From Rotaria socialis (Eukaryota; Rotifera; Eurotatoria; Philodinida; Philodinidae), in NCBI GenBank assembly GCA_905331475.1, contig CAJNYU010001053.1, positions 90,000 through 153,999 of the forward strand: 64,000 nt of DNA. The letters run 5' to 3'. Below the pieces are notes generated by a model that saw only the letters and a list, made by a program, of their open reading frames with translations, was not told the origin of the DNA and searched no databases. The translations under genes and the position numbers were made by a program. This document shows, in pieces, positions 34,199-47,900 of this stretch. Every line of letters begins with the position of its first letter. Position 1 is the stretch's first letter.

Positions 34199-37100
34199 AT
34201 TTTGTCGTAGTCTGACTGATGACAGGTCTAAATGAAAAGTTACAGTTCACTTTCTAGATGAAACTTGTTGATTATTGCAAGAGAACATCCAGTTTTTACT
34301 GACAGAGAAACTATCGAAAGTGGCTAATCATTTTCAAAGATGATATTTGACTCATAGATAGTTAGAAACGAACTACATCCCCAAAGGCTCCATGTTTACA
34401 ATTACTTAGAAGTCTATTATAACTCTTCTCTGTTAATAGAGATGTACCAAAACTTTCGAATTAAAACGTTTTAACATCAAATTTGACCCGAATATAAACC
34501 TTATAATCATTATCGAATATCCTCAAAATCTCACCAAATATGGGTCAATCGTATTTTTGCAGATCACGAAATCGTATCAAAACTCTATCTTTCTGGCGTT
34601 GTTATGGGATACAAGTAGCTAACTATTACGACTTTGTCATCTGAAACAGGAATCCTACATATCTAGTGAAAGTTTTCTATGAGAGCGAAAGTTCAAGTCG
34701 AAATATTAAGATTGGATCTTTTCTTAGAACTCTACTTATGTACAGAAATAAATTCAAATAAAAATATTTTGACACTATAATGGATTTCTAAAAAACTGCA
34801 GTTTTGCAAAATTGTAGTGATCTCATATGTAAAAGATATCAATTGAAAAGCGATTGACTATTTCGAAGAGTACACTAGAATGAGAAACATTAACGTAACA
34901 CATTCTGATTCATGTTTTGAGAAAGACTCATGCAAAAAATATTCATGCTTCTGATGGTACAACAAAAACTTGTTCGATTTTTTTATATTGGCTCAACAAA
35001 GTCATGCCATTGATTTGATTCGCCCATAAATCTTGACGGCGACGATTAATTCAATAAATCAGATGTATTCAAAAAACTTTAAAAGTCTGACAGACTCTGC
35101 ATACTGTTAGCTTTCTTGAGCGTTCAGATATTCTACGCATCCGAAAATCTTCCTGAGACCATCGTCGACGATTAGATCTGTCAATCATATAGATTTTATA
35201 GAATTAACTGATTTTCTGGATTTTTCAGATGCTACCATATATCCTCTGACTGTACATATAATGCACTAAGAGTAAATAGAAAAGAAAATAGTTTTCTCTG
35301 TGGTTGCTATCACTCAACTTTCATAGCATGCTATAATTAGTTTGCAAGCAACGTAGAGAATTTTAAAATAAAAAACGGACAAAAAATAGCAGTTTACTGT
35401 GTTTAGACAGCTAACAACGAAATACTGACAAGACGTCAACTTAATCTTGTAACATTAGCTACAGTAATCGAACAATTGAAAAACAACAATAATCGATTGT
35501 TTGTTTTTCCTGCAAACAAAAAAATCGTCAATTATAGTATATATTAGGTCATACTCAAATATTCACGAAGAAAATAAGGAGCTGATATTTATTTCTAAAA
35601 AGCCCCGTACTAAACTAAATTAACATGCAATTGGTGCATTCTAAGAGTAGCTACTTTTTTCTCGTCTCCTTTTCTTCTATCTCTTTATCTGTTTCCCGGT
35701 GTTTTTCTGGTATACAGCAATCCTTCATCTGTACTTTAAAATATAGAATATTCACTTGCTAAAGCTAACATATATTTTTGGCAATCTTGTAAATATTGCA
35801 ATCAATTTAATGTTTAACAAGCGTTTCATTTTGTGAAAATAAACGCTCACTCTATAGGAAATGAAAAGCAGCATGTTGAAATAGAATTATGAATTGTATT
35901 AGATAAACTCTCCAATAATCTCAACAACGCTGCCATTCATTAAATTATCCTGTTTAAATCACGGACGAATGTTTATCTTCATTGATGTTCAGAATAGTAA
36001 ATTGACCACTTAGCGCCGTAAAAAACTAGTGTTGCATAATGAGTTTATAATGATTCAATGGATGCAGAATAGTGGCTTTTCACTGGTCTGAAGTAAAAGC
36101 GTTCAATATTGACTGAATTCGATTGAGTTTCATCGCTACATAGATAATAAAATGTTTGTAACTGATCAGAATCTGAATTACTCTTCACACTTAGAGAACA
36201 TGGTCGTCTTCAATTAGATTTTTTCATAAAAGTATTTATTTGTTCTTTGAATATAGTACGTACTAATGAGCCCATGGAATAAAAATGAAATATATTCCTT
36301 TTATAAATAGATATCTCCGTGAAACGTTATCCTCGTATTCTCATTAGAAATACGTTAAAACATGCTTATTAAAGAATAAACTCATTTTTACGGGTTCACT
36401 CTTTTGATTTAAGATAACAATTAGTTCTAATAAGATTGTGCCTCTATTTTTAAATCATGCCATACTGAAACTTCATTTTCGCATTTTTCTGTCTGCATTA
36501 AAAGATACAATACGTCATTGCTTCAATGTTGATTAAATCTTCATAGTAGCTTTCAGAGATTGCTAAAAGTACAGAAATAGAAAGATTCCGTGCTATTCAG
36601 ATGACTGCTGATCTTTTTGAATTGAATCCATATAAAAGTGAAGCCATTGATGATGAAGTAATATACTCTAAAATTATAACTATTTACTAATTTAAAATGT
36701 GTAATAAATTTGTTTCTTCATACAATTTTATTTCACATTTAAAAAAATAATAACTTGATAATCATTATTGAGAAGTTTCAATAGACAGTCGTTGAAGTCA
36801 CCTCGCTCTTCAATAAACAGATAAATGTGTATCATAAGCGAATTATCGTCGGCTCTCCTAATTAAAATCTCATTTTAAGAGTATTTTCCCAATGTTCATT
36901 GTATGCACCGAAGCCGGAATGGTGACGTTAATTGTGTCTCTATAGATTCTTGTTACGACAGGCATTGGTGACTTTTGATTTTAACCTGAATTATAGTCGT
37001 TCTGGGTCGCACTCTGTGCTCGACTATAATTTCAAAGTCACATTATCTCATGAATATCGAGAAAGCGTTTCGCATTTCCTTTATTTTCATAGTGATTCGT

Positions 37101-37473
37101 TTTACAATTGAATTTTATTTTAATGAATAAATTGTGAAGATAAAATCAGATTTGATTTCCATAAAAAACAATCGATGTGAAATAAGATTAATAGGCTTAT
37201 TAATTTTATTCTCGTTATCGATAGCACTCTCTCCAAGCATATGAATTATGCAAAAGAAATAGATCCACATTCATAGAGTAAAAATTTATAAGATTGCACC
37301 ATATTATATCACAGTTGAAAACAGAATAGTTTCTTTAAATAGCACCTTATTCTAAGCAGAGAAAAACGGCATCCGAGAAATTGAAAACAATAAAAAATAG
37401 CTAATCATTACCATAACTTAAAATAAAACCGCAGAATGAAAAAAAAGTAACCGAAGAAAGAAAAAACAAGAAT
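34199..37473. other. Long intergenic stretch with a few exon-like fragments
   Basis: Mostly AT-rich and featureless. One plus-strand segment, 36557-36657, is bounded by TTTCAG and GTAATA and reads like coding sequence (STEIERFRAIQMTADLFELN). A minus-strand segment near 36985-36880 also reads well (MPVVTRIYRDTINVTIPASV). Neither could be joined to other exons or identified. Confidence 0.3.
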
Positions 37474-40191
37474 TTACAGTTTAGATCGTAAATGATATTG
37501 TTCAATTTGTTGAGCTGTTTTACTAACAATATTGATCAATTTTTTCAAGACTTGCTTTGGTACATGGCAATGCACAGGTAAATAAATAACGTGCTCAATT
37601 AAATATTCAGCATTTGGACATTTGTGACAATTATCTATGCTATCGGTAGTATCAGCTAATACCGTTGTTATCACATTTAATTGAGTTGTACCACGATATG
37701 CATCGATATGATTTTTTGATAAAATTTGAACAAATAAATCTGGTTTTGCAACAACTAATGGGAATAGCCAAAAATTTTTTAATTTACAATTCATCCCAAT
37801 TAACTGGATAGTTGATATTTTTACTAAATTATTTAAAACATAGAAAGCTCGTTCTCTTTGAATATCTAACTGTGTATAGTCATATGCTTGAAATCGTTGA
37901 TAAAGAAAAGCAAGTAATGGGCGACATGGTTGACGACGTAATGAAAGAAATAATTCTTCTTTGCTTGGAACTTTCGAGAAGGCACGCAAATTATTAACAA
38001 CATAACCCATATGATCTAATTTGAATAAACGTATGATATACATTAATGGTTTAATCACATATGGAACATTTAATATCCAATATAAATAAAAATATTTTTT
38101 TACATTTGATAAATATTGGTCAGTATTCTGAATAGGATCACTACGATAAATTTCAGACATTTTTCTGTGTAAGTTATGATCCGATATTTTAACGAGGCCA
38201 CCGCCGAGTGCTGTACAGAATTTTAAAACGCCAAAACTATATAAAATTAAATGAGAACGTGGATGACCCATATAACATGATGGTTCATTTTCACTGTGTA
38301 TTCTTGTTGGACAATACATGTCGAAACCAGACTGATTAGAGCTAGAACAAAATGAAACATATTCATGATTTTTCAAATAACAAATCAAAGGTGAAAATGT
38401 TGACGAAAAATTGAATCGTTATACTTCTTTTTTTGTTTTCTAATGTTGGCAATTTGCGTGTTGTATTACTGATATTGGAAATTTAAATTCAATGCAAAAA
38501 GAAACTGCAAATCAGCAGTTCTCTAGTCACTCAAGTTGTGTATTAAATTACATTGTGCAGTGGACGAAAAATTATTTTGATGGAGCAAATAACAAAATAA
38601 ACTCTACATTCGAATTATTAATTACAGCAGAATACGTTTTCATTCATACGATCACAGTCCATGTCAGATATGAAAGAAACTACTATAAAATGATTGTCTA
38701 AAAGCAAAACTACCATAATTTGTCTACGTGGAAGAGATACGAAGTAAAACATTATCATCATTTTGTCTTGCTCAAGAATCAGAAGGATTTTATAGCAGTT
38801 TTTGACCACGAGAAAATATATCCAGGTTTGAGAAATTCTGCGGATGATTGCAAACTGATCGAACGCTTTTTAGTACAGCTCGCCAAATATCAGGAATTTA
38901 GAAGATACTGAAACATTCGTTTATCGCCACTATGAAGCCCTTTCTTAAAAGGATATTTTTCATCAAATAGGATTTCAAATTATTCTAGGGTGGTTGATCA
39001 AAGAAAATGTCCTAACGGGTATTCTTTTTTTGTGTCGCTTGAACCTTCAGTTTCAAGGAGTAAACTATAAAGCAACGACACAATGTGTGTATTGAAGCGG
39101 TAACGAGGCAACAAAGATAAGTGCCAGATGCCTCTTTGCAACCGTTATGCGAACTGTATCATTGCTTTATAGTTTAGTGTTTGAAACTCAAGGTTTCCAT
39201 GGTCCGAATAAAATGCTTCTGAAGAAATCTTGTCGGATGATGCGCACAAAATTGGTTGCAAATAGACTATAATGAAAATATCCTTATCAAAATGAATTTA
39301 GTAATTGTGAACGAAAATGAAAGAAAACATTAGCTAGTCACTCATATTGGAAAGCAACATCATCGGCTGCAGAGGCCTAAGAAAAAGCAATTGATCACTG
39401 CAAACAGTCTTTCTCCTTATATACTTTTTATAATGATGTGAGCATGGATTTCTGTGTCCAGATCTAGTTTTCTCTTGCGGAAGAATAATTCAAAATATTA
39501 TCAGCGTCAATGTGTACCTCTAACGCAGAGTAAATTGAACAGCTGAAAATCTGATATACATTCATTTCTTACACGCTAATCATGTCCTTGTAATATTAGA
39601 CATGCCAATAATAATTAGTGTTATTTTTCTTTTCTCCTACCTTTTATCTTCCGATACGCATGAACAAAAACCAAAAAAGCTTTCAGCACAATCTTCAATA
39701 AAATAAAGTTGTTTTTCATACGCTAGATCAACTAATTCAGACACATCAGCACATCTTCCATAAATATGCGCATAAACAATAGCAACTGTTTTTGACGTTA
39801 TTAAACATTTAACACGATTTATATTCATTTCGAACGTATCTAAATCAATATCACATGGTATGACATTTAATTGATGAAATTGCACGACTGTTATCATAGA
39901 TGGAATATTTATTGCAGACATAATAATTTCACTGTCCACTGGAAATTGATTAGCACGCAAAAATAAATCAAAACCTGTGCGAACACATAACACTGGTAAA
40001 TAATAGTGATTTGTGTAATGATTTTTTTTCGACCAATATTGAATCAAATTATCACTTAAGATGTGATGAGATGAAAGTCGTTTTTCATCTTGTATTAAAG
40101 AGAATATAGTCCAAAAGTCTCGTAGTTTTATATCGAGAAATATACTTTTATAACTGTCTAAATAATTCGTCATGATTTCAAATACTCGCAA
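37474..40191 (-). CDS. DegT/DnrJ/EryC1/StrS-type PLP aminotransferase
   Basis: This family transaminates nucleotide-linked or free keto-sugars with PLP. Two exons, 40191-39641 and 38341-37474, join in phase (codon 184 is shared) across a 1299-bp intron and give 472 residues, normal to slightly long. Features in order: VRTGFDLFLRA (position of the cofactor-phosphate Gly-Thr segment), SAINIPSMITVVQFHQLNVI, YAHIYGRCADVSEL, then IEDCAESFFG with Asp167 for the PLP ring nitrogen. YSFGVLKFCTALGGG follows, with Lys224 as the Schiff-base lysine. An insert of about 35 residues precedes the lysine segment. Sugar aminotransferases of this type are mainly bacterial, so transfer into the rotifer lineage is plausible, but the large intron shows long residence. 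The intron carries a small MITE. Substrate unknown. It could also be a diverged member without activity. Confidence 0.8.
39043..39196. mobile_element. Small MITE in the aminotransferase intron
   Basis: The left arm, 39043 onward (AGTAAACTATAAAGCAA), is inverted on the right (TTGCTTTATAGTTTAG, with GTTTGAAACTCAAGGTT to 39196). Arms are about 33 bp with a few mismatches and the loop is about 75 bp. No target duplication fixed. Confidence 0.7.
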
Positions 40192-41976
40192 TGGTAGTCT
40201 CGTTTATGCTTCATTTTTTCGTTTCTATTTATTTCTCTTCGATGATATTTGCCTATGATTCACGTGTGTCAGCTTGTTATCCGTATCTGATTGGAAAGTC
40301 GATTCATCCATTAAGCAAATATTTGTTGGAGCTTATGTAATTCGCGAATTACCATCGAAAGATGGCGTTATGCAGCTAGCACGAAAGAAAAAAGAAACTA
40401 TTTTTAAAATTGTATGTATGCTCGTTTTTAATAGAAATGACTAATTTTTTTATCACCGCTTACATTACGCTAGAATTCATATATTAAAAGAAATGTCCAC
40501 AGTTTAGAACTTTCTGTTCATTTAAATGTCGAGTATTGAAAAAGTTGAATCTAATCGCATATACGCTCACACTGCAGACCCTTGTTTTCTCACATGGAAT
40601 CGATTGAAATTTACTGTAAACGTTATTATGTATCGTGGTGTTGAAATGTCATGGATGTGAATTCCTTGCTTTGTTTTAACAATATGATCTTCAATTACAA
40701 ATTAGTTCTCAATAAATCGATCAGTAGCCATCAAATTTCTTATGAGCCATTGAATTTATGATTGAGTTATAAAATCAGGCAAACATTTAGCCTTTAGCTA
40801 TTTGATCAGTATCTACATCAATTTTTCTTACTTCGCACCAAATTTATTTTAAATTATTCAATTTTCTAGAGAAGTGTATAAAAACTATGAACTATACTTT
40901 GGACTTAATAGTGCTGAAATAATGGACTCGGCAATCGTATTTTTCTTCTTTCTCAGATTTGATCTGCACCTATTCAAATGCATTTTAGTAGTCTGATCCT
41001 GGTCAATCTATACTTTCTTGTCATTACTAAACTTGACTCTTTGTAACGTATTAATGTAGCACTCATGCGTAGGGTATTTTCATATTGATACGCAACGATT
41101 CTAATACGTATTCTTATTTCTTGGATGTTTTCCATAAAACTTAAACACCTAAATAAATTTTTTGCAAAAGTTTGTATTAACCCCCNNNNNNNNNNGGGGG
41201 TTTTTATTTTTGGGGGGGGGGGGGGGGGGGTTTACATCAGTATGACTAAATGAAAACAACAACATAATGGTAATTGATGGCAATATTGATAGTATTTCCT
41301 AAAGGTCGATTTGTGCAAGGCCATTCTGCAATAGTTGTCCAAATAATTTTTAATTGACAATTACCTGCCATTATTGTTATTGCTTCTCTTGAATTATATA
41401 TCATCGAAAGCAACTATTCTATGCGAAGAAGTAACGAAAGGTAGTTGGAACTTCTCTTTTTTTTTATTACTGATCTCATGCGTGAGAGGAGCGTGTGAAA
41501 AATATCGTTCGGTAAAAGCAAGTAGCGAAAAAAGGTTAAAGACCAATAGAATTGAATTAAAATTGGGTATAAGATTTTGTTTTCGTTTTTTCTTCTGACC
41601 TTCGATTGGTTTTGCACTAGTTTCTTTTATTACAACTACAGTTATATTTATGTGATTGATGCAAAATGAAGTCGACCGTGAGACAAAATGCGACCACCGT
41701 TTTATCCCTATAGTCGTAGCTTTCTACCTGAGTGGTTGTTCTTTGTTTTACTAGCGAATCCTCTGCTTTATAACTTGATCATTTGTTCGATGAGTGAGCA
41801 ATATATAGTACACCGTTTTGTATCATTGATCACAATCATCAAAGAAATGTATATAAATAGATTACTTTACTTCATATGTCTGGTCTTTATTTTTCTCTAG
41901 AGTAAAATATTCAATTTGTTTGTTTAGTTATATTTCTGATTTAGTAAATCTACTCATCGCAAACAAATAGTTTAAC
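40192..41976. other. Intergenic, with an assembly gap
   Basis: Divergent spacer between the aminotransferase and the SLC4 gene, so both promoters should be here. An exon-like plus-strand stretch (VIRELPSKDGVMQLARKK) lies near 40335-40420 but could not be extended. Ten undetermined bases (41186-41195) sit between a C run and a G run, followed by a longer G homopolymer to about 41230. This looks like a sequencing or assembly artefact. Confidence 0.4.
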
Positions 41977-44900
41977 ATGTCTCGTCTGTATGCTGAATCT
42001 GTAAATGATAATTCAGAAAACTATGGTACGTATGCTAATAAGTTTATTTAACCATTCATCAAGACTTATGAATACATTTAAGATAAGTTGAAAGTAATTG
42101 AGAGAATGTAAATTACTGAGGGGTGGCAGAATTCTCACAACCAGAATGTAAGAATTCTGTATTCACAGCAGAATTTTAGTAGAACTTTGCTTGACAACTA
42201 ATCATAAGGAATACAGGATTCTGCTAAGAATTCTGTTAGGTGAGAATTCTGCCACTGCTAGAATAATTCTGTTTCAAACGCTTTCCCCCTACCATTGCAG
42301 AGAGTGAAAAAAAGCGTTTTATATAATCAAGTGATACAATCAACCCATCATATTTGATTTATGTTTATTCATTAGTTGCTACAAAAAGTTATCTTCTGTT
42401 TTTCCTTTCCTTCTTTCTGTTCACGTAAACGTCTGAGTGCACTGTTGAATACATTATTAGAACGACTCAATACATAGTTTGAGATTTATTTGATAACATA
42501 CACTGAAATAAAGCTTATTTATATCTTCTTATAAATAGCTTACCTGAACGCCATGTTTACAAATTATTGAGTACTCAAAATCGCTTGATTGCTCATGAAT
42601 AGCAATCAGTGAGGATACATCAGACATTCCCCATAATAGTAATTACTTATTTTTTTCCTTTCTCTTTCATATTAATTCCATAATGGTCAAAATAGACCGT
42701 AATAACCTTAATATAAGTTTTTTTTTTATTTGCTAAAATACTCAGTTCGATCAAAACATTAGTTTAATTAGTTAAGGTTAAATCAAGAAGAAAAGCTACC
42801 AAACGTTCGACAACAAAAAAGACACACATTGACATTTTAATTCACTAAAATATTCAATGTACAAAAGAACCTTCTATATATATTCATATATAGCTGTGGC
42901 GTAAGTAAATGATAAAAATATTTCAAATGAATGTATTGAGAAATGATCTTGAAATTTTACTGTAAAAATCGGAAAATTAAAACTCTTTTCACTTGTTATC
43001 ACCTATAAAAACCATAAAGAAGAGAAATAATCGAATAATATTGAAATGGAAGAGAAGAAGAAAAAGAAAAACCAACGACATATACAAGTTCCGTTCACAT
43101 TTTTAAATTTTTCATGTTTCTCATAAGATGCTAAACGGCAACAACCTAATCATCATGTGTATGTTAACTATATGTGGTTTTGTTTTCTCAAAAAGAGATT
43201 AGATACCTTCATGATTATAAAATTTAAAAAAAATTTATGATTTCTTAGACGAAATCACTCGACGTCACTCCGACACAGACACAATGGTGCAACACCATCA
43301 CCATCTTGAAAAGACAAAGGTAAAGTAAGGTTTAACGAAAGATATTATTTGGATTAATACACGACAGCATACAGAACTTTGTCGATCATAGTCGATCAGC
43401 TGTCTACTGGATGGGAAAAGCCAACCTATGATTTTTTTTGTCCTGCTAATTAAATTTTAATTTCCATTAGTTTCTACTGAAGGAAATTTCTCTAATTATA
43501 AGATGTGGTTTGAGGGTCTTGTGAAACCAAGATGCTTAGATAAAAAGTGCATCTCTCTTGTATCAGATAATAGAGATTCTATTTAAAAGCTAGAGGAAAT
43601 TTTTCATACTGTATTATTCACATACATTAAATTTCAAAAGATTGATCATGTATAAAAATAAATAGATTATATCATTAGAGAGGTCGCATGATATCCAAAG
43701 GTACTTTGTGACAAATTGAAATATAATCTGGTTGTTGATTTTTCTATCTATTGATTTAGTTGTATATTCTCGTTTAGACACCTGGACAAAGTATTACTTT
43801 TAATGTAGACGTGCCTCAAGTATTCTGCCAATTAGATGTTCTTTGTCGATCAGATGAAACGGACTATGCTTATTGGAAAGAAAAAGCTCGGTAGGTGAAA
43901 TTCCCATCGTTGTAACCTAAAAGAAACTCATAAATGCGTGTTTTGTTGTTGTAAAGTTGGATACGTTTTGAAGAAATAGCTGAAAATGCTCTTGGCCGTT
44001 GGTCGAAGCCTCATGTTGCAACATTAATGCAAACAGCTCTTTTAAATTTAAAAAAATTACTTCAAAATGGTGTTATTCTTCTCAATGTTCCAGCGAATGA
44101 TTTGTTAGCTGTTTCACGTACCATTTCATTGATTTGTTTTTCATTTAACAAAAAGTTGAATGTTTTTTTTTCTAGAAATAATATCTCAATCATTGTTGGA
44201 TTCAGACTATTTCGATAATATAGGAGCTGCAGAAAGACTTCTTTATATTCTTGGTTTACCACATTTTCACCATTATGAAAAACGTTCAGTAACAAAAAAT
44301 GCAAGCACAGTCAGCTTATCAAAGCAAGGTCTTCTCTCAAGCTCAACTTTTGTTATGAATAATCTTAACCGACAAGGCTAGAGATTATTTTCTTCTATTC
44401 TATTTAATTATTTTTTCTATAGATGATGAAAATGATAAATCCGAACTCGGCCCTATTGATAGACGAATAACAGTAGCAGCTACTCTCACTGCAACACCAC
44501 CTGATCAAGAAGCGATAGCTACTGATACTACAGGACAGCAAGCATCAAAAGTAAAACAGTCAGAAAAAAAATAAAATATAGTTCGAGATCAAGAATAATT
44601 TTAAGATACCTCATTGCATTCGATCTGTATTTAGCATGGATCGAAACTCAATAGAAGTCTGCTGAGAAATTAAAATAAAATCCTTAGTGAAAGAGATGAT
44701 GATGTAAACATTTTGAAAAAAACTTGCGACTAATTCTTGCATGACTAAAGCTCATTTATTTTATGAGCAAAAAAATAAATTAAAATTGATGTGGCCATTT
44801 TTCTCTCTATTAGGAGTACAATGTAAAGTTACAAAGAAAAATTGGCAGTAATTCTGAAGGTGCATCTATTCTCATATGTCCAGTCGATTTTATTGAAAAA

Positions 44901-47900
44901 GAAACCGTCGTTTTTGTTCGTTTACAAAAATCAATTGAACTACCTGGCATGCTGGAAGTAAAAATTTCTTCACGTTTTATTGTTCTTTTAATTGGACCTG
45001 AAGAAAATGAAAAACCACTGTTACAAATGGGACGAACAATGGCAACTATTCTAACTGATGACATTTGTCGAGAATTTGCATATATATCGAAAGATTCGGA
45101 TGAAATTATGAAAATGATGGATCGATTTATGCAGGATACATACGTTATACCACCATCTGAATGGGATCCATCTATTCGAATAGAACCACCACATAAATAT
45201 ACAAGCAAAGTAAAAAGAACGAAAAAATAAGAAGATTATTTTTTGTTGTTACTATTGTATTTCTGTAGGAAGAACGACAAGCGAAAGAACGGCAAGCTAG
45301 AGCACCTCAAGAAGCAGGAGAAAAAATCGAAGAGATTGAATTAACGTACCATGCAGATCCCACGTTGGTACCTTCCAAAAGGTGAATAAAACAAAAAATA
45401 AAAAAATAGAATGTAATCCATGAAATTGTTTGTAGACCCTTCTATGGTCTCATAACGGATATTCGAAATAAATTACCATATTATATATCCGATTTTACTG
45501 ATTGTGCCAGTTTACAATGTTTAGCAGCTACACTTTATTTATTTATTGTATGTCTTTGTTCAGTCGTTGCTTTCGGTGGTATACTTGGAACAGCCACAGA
45601 AAATTATATGGTAAGAAAACTATGCTATTTTCTTCTTTCTAATATTATGTCAATAAACTGAAGCCCTTGTTAAATACGGCACCAATCTTTTTATAAAATG
45701 CTTAGTCTTATATAAAAATACATGGCGTTATTATGACTCTTGAATAAGACAATAAAGTGACCTGAGCTTTTAGACTTGAGACACGAGTTAAGTGCTTGAT
45801 GATTTTTAAGTGAATTCATTAGACGTCTGCAGCAGTAGCTGGTATTACATGTTTTATCGGAGAAGAAATTGGAACTTCAGGCAACAAAACACAAAAATCT
45901 GTTTCGAGAAACTGATTTAATCTCTTTAAACTTTCGAGTTAAGTTTTTCAAGTGAAGCTATTATTGATTTACATACCTTAAACCATTCACTGGGTGAATG
46001 CACACGAAATAAAAATTTTAAAATCGTTTCCTATAGACTACAATCGAGACTAGCAGAGAAAAGCACAAAATTGAAAATTGAATCTTTTGATAATGAGTTA
46101 ATTAAAAACTGAATCATCAAAATCCACAGCATGGACTTTAATATTGAAAGTTCAACAACACGTTTTGAATATACAAGATTTATCTCATAGGCTACAATGG
46201 AATGTATTCTTGCTGCAGCCATCAGTGGTATTATATTTGCTTTATTCGGTGGACAACCATTAAATATTATATCTGCCACTGGTCCAATGCTAATTCTTGA
46301 ACATATTATAGAACATTCATGCAGGTAAAGTTATTGATTTGAAATTAATCTTCGCACTGAAAGAACTTATTTTTCAGAGATTATCGTATAAATTACCTTG
46401 AATTTCGCTTGTGGATTGGCGTATGGATTTTTATTCTCTTGCTGATATTTGTCATATTTAATTTAAGTTTTCTTGTTCGATATATAACACGTTTTACTGA
46501 AGATTGTTTTGCATCGTTAGTTGCATTAATATTTATAGTCGATGCTATACGTGCAATCTTAAACATTCGTAAACAGTATCCAGTAAACTATCGACCTAGT
46601 ATTTTATTGGACTATTCATGTTCATGCATATTTACTGATATTGGTGAAAATGAGACAACAATAAATGATGCTAGTGTCGTGGATTACCTATTTCACGGGA
46701 CAAATTTAAATAAAACATCTCAAATAGCATGTACAACAGCCGGTGGTTTTGTTATTGGTTCAGGCTGCTCAACACCGGTTTATCATGCTGATATATTCTT
46801 CTTTTCTGTGCTTTTATTTATATTCACCTTTCTTATATGTATGGTTCTTAAAGAATTTCGTAATAGTTCGCTTTTACCAGCTAATGTAAGTTCAACTAAA
46901 AAACAGAAAAGAAAACAAACATTACATTTGAATTTTAGATTCGAACAATTCTCAGTGATTTTGCTGTTTTAATTGCAATTGTTATCATGTCAGTATGGGA
47001 TGGCTATTTACTTTTAAATACACCGAAATTATATGTGCCAACAGAATTCAAACCAACACGCCCACATGATCGTGGATGGTTTATACCGTTTTTTGGTAAA
47101 AATAAGTTATGGACAATACCCTTAGCAATAATTCCAGCTTTAATAGCAACAATACTGATTTTCATGGATCAACAAATAACAGCTGTGATTATTAATCGAA
47201 AAGAATTCAAATTGAAAGTAAAAGTAAAACCGCTGTTTTCTAGTAGTTTTTGTCTTGTTTGCTTAGAAAAATCCTGGTTATCATCTGGATTTATTCGTTT
47301 TATCGCTGACAATTCTAATACAATCCATACTCGGTTTACCATGGTTTGTGGCAGCTACGGTTTTAGCTTTAACACATGTTAATTCATTGAAACTTATGAG
47401 TGTAAATACAGCACCGGGAGAAAAACCAAAATTTGAAGGAATTATGTACGTTGGACTTCACACGTTTTTTTGTCTATATAGAGAGAAAAACAAGAAGATT
47501 TTATTCGATTTTAGTGAGCAACGTGTTAGCGCACTTTTAATGTCTATTTTAACTGGTTTAAGTGTCCTTTTTACTCAAGTATTAAGGGTATGTATCTTTC
47601 TTTTGATGAGTCGTTATAAAATTTCTGTATTCTTTATTTATTTCTGACTTCCTAATTTATCTGAATTAAAATTCTTTTACTCAGAAAATAGAAATTGACT
47701 TGATTTATAATTCTAATATTTAAAATATTCGCTATTGCATTACATAAACATTTTTATTGGAGTGTCCTTTTCAGTTCTATTTCAATGTACCTTTTGTTTA
47801 ACCTTTTTTCTAGCATATTCCAATGCCTGTACTTTATGGTGTTTTTATGTTTATGGGCGTATCTGCTTTACGTAATATGCAAGTCAGTAACCTATCATCT

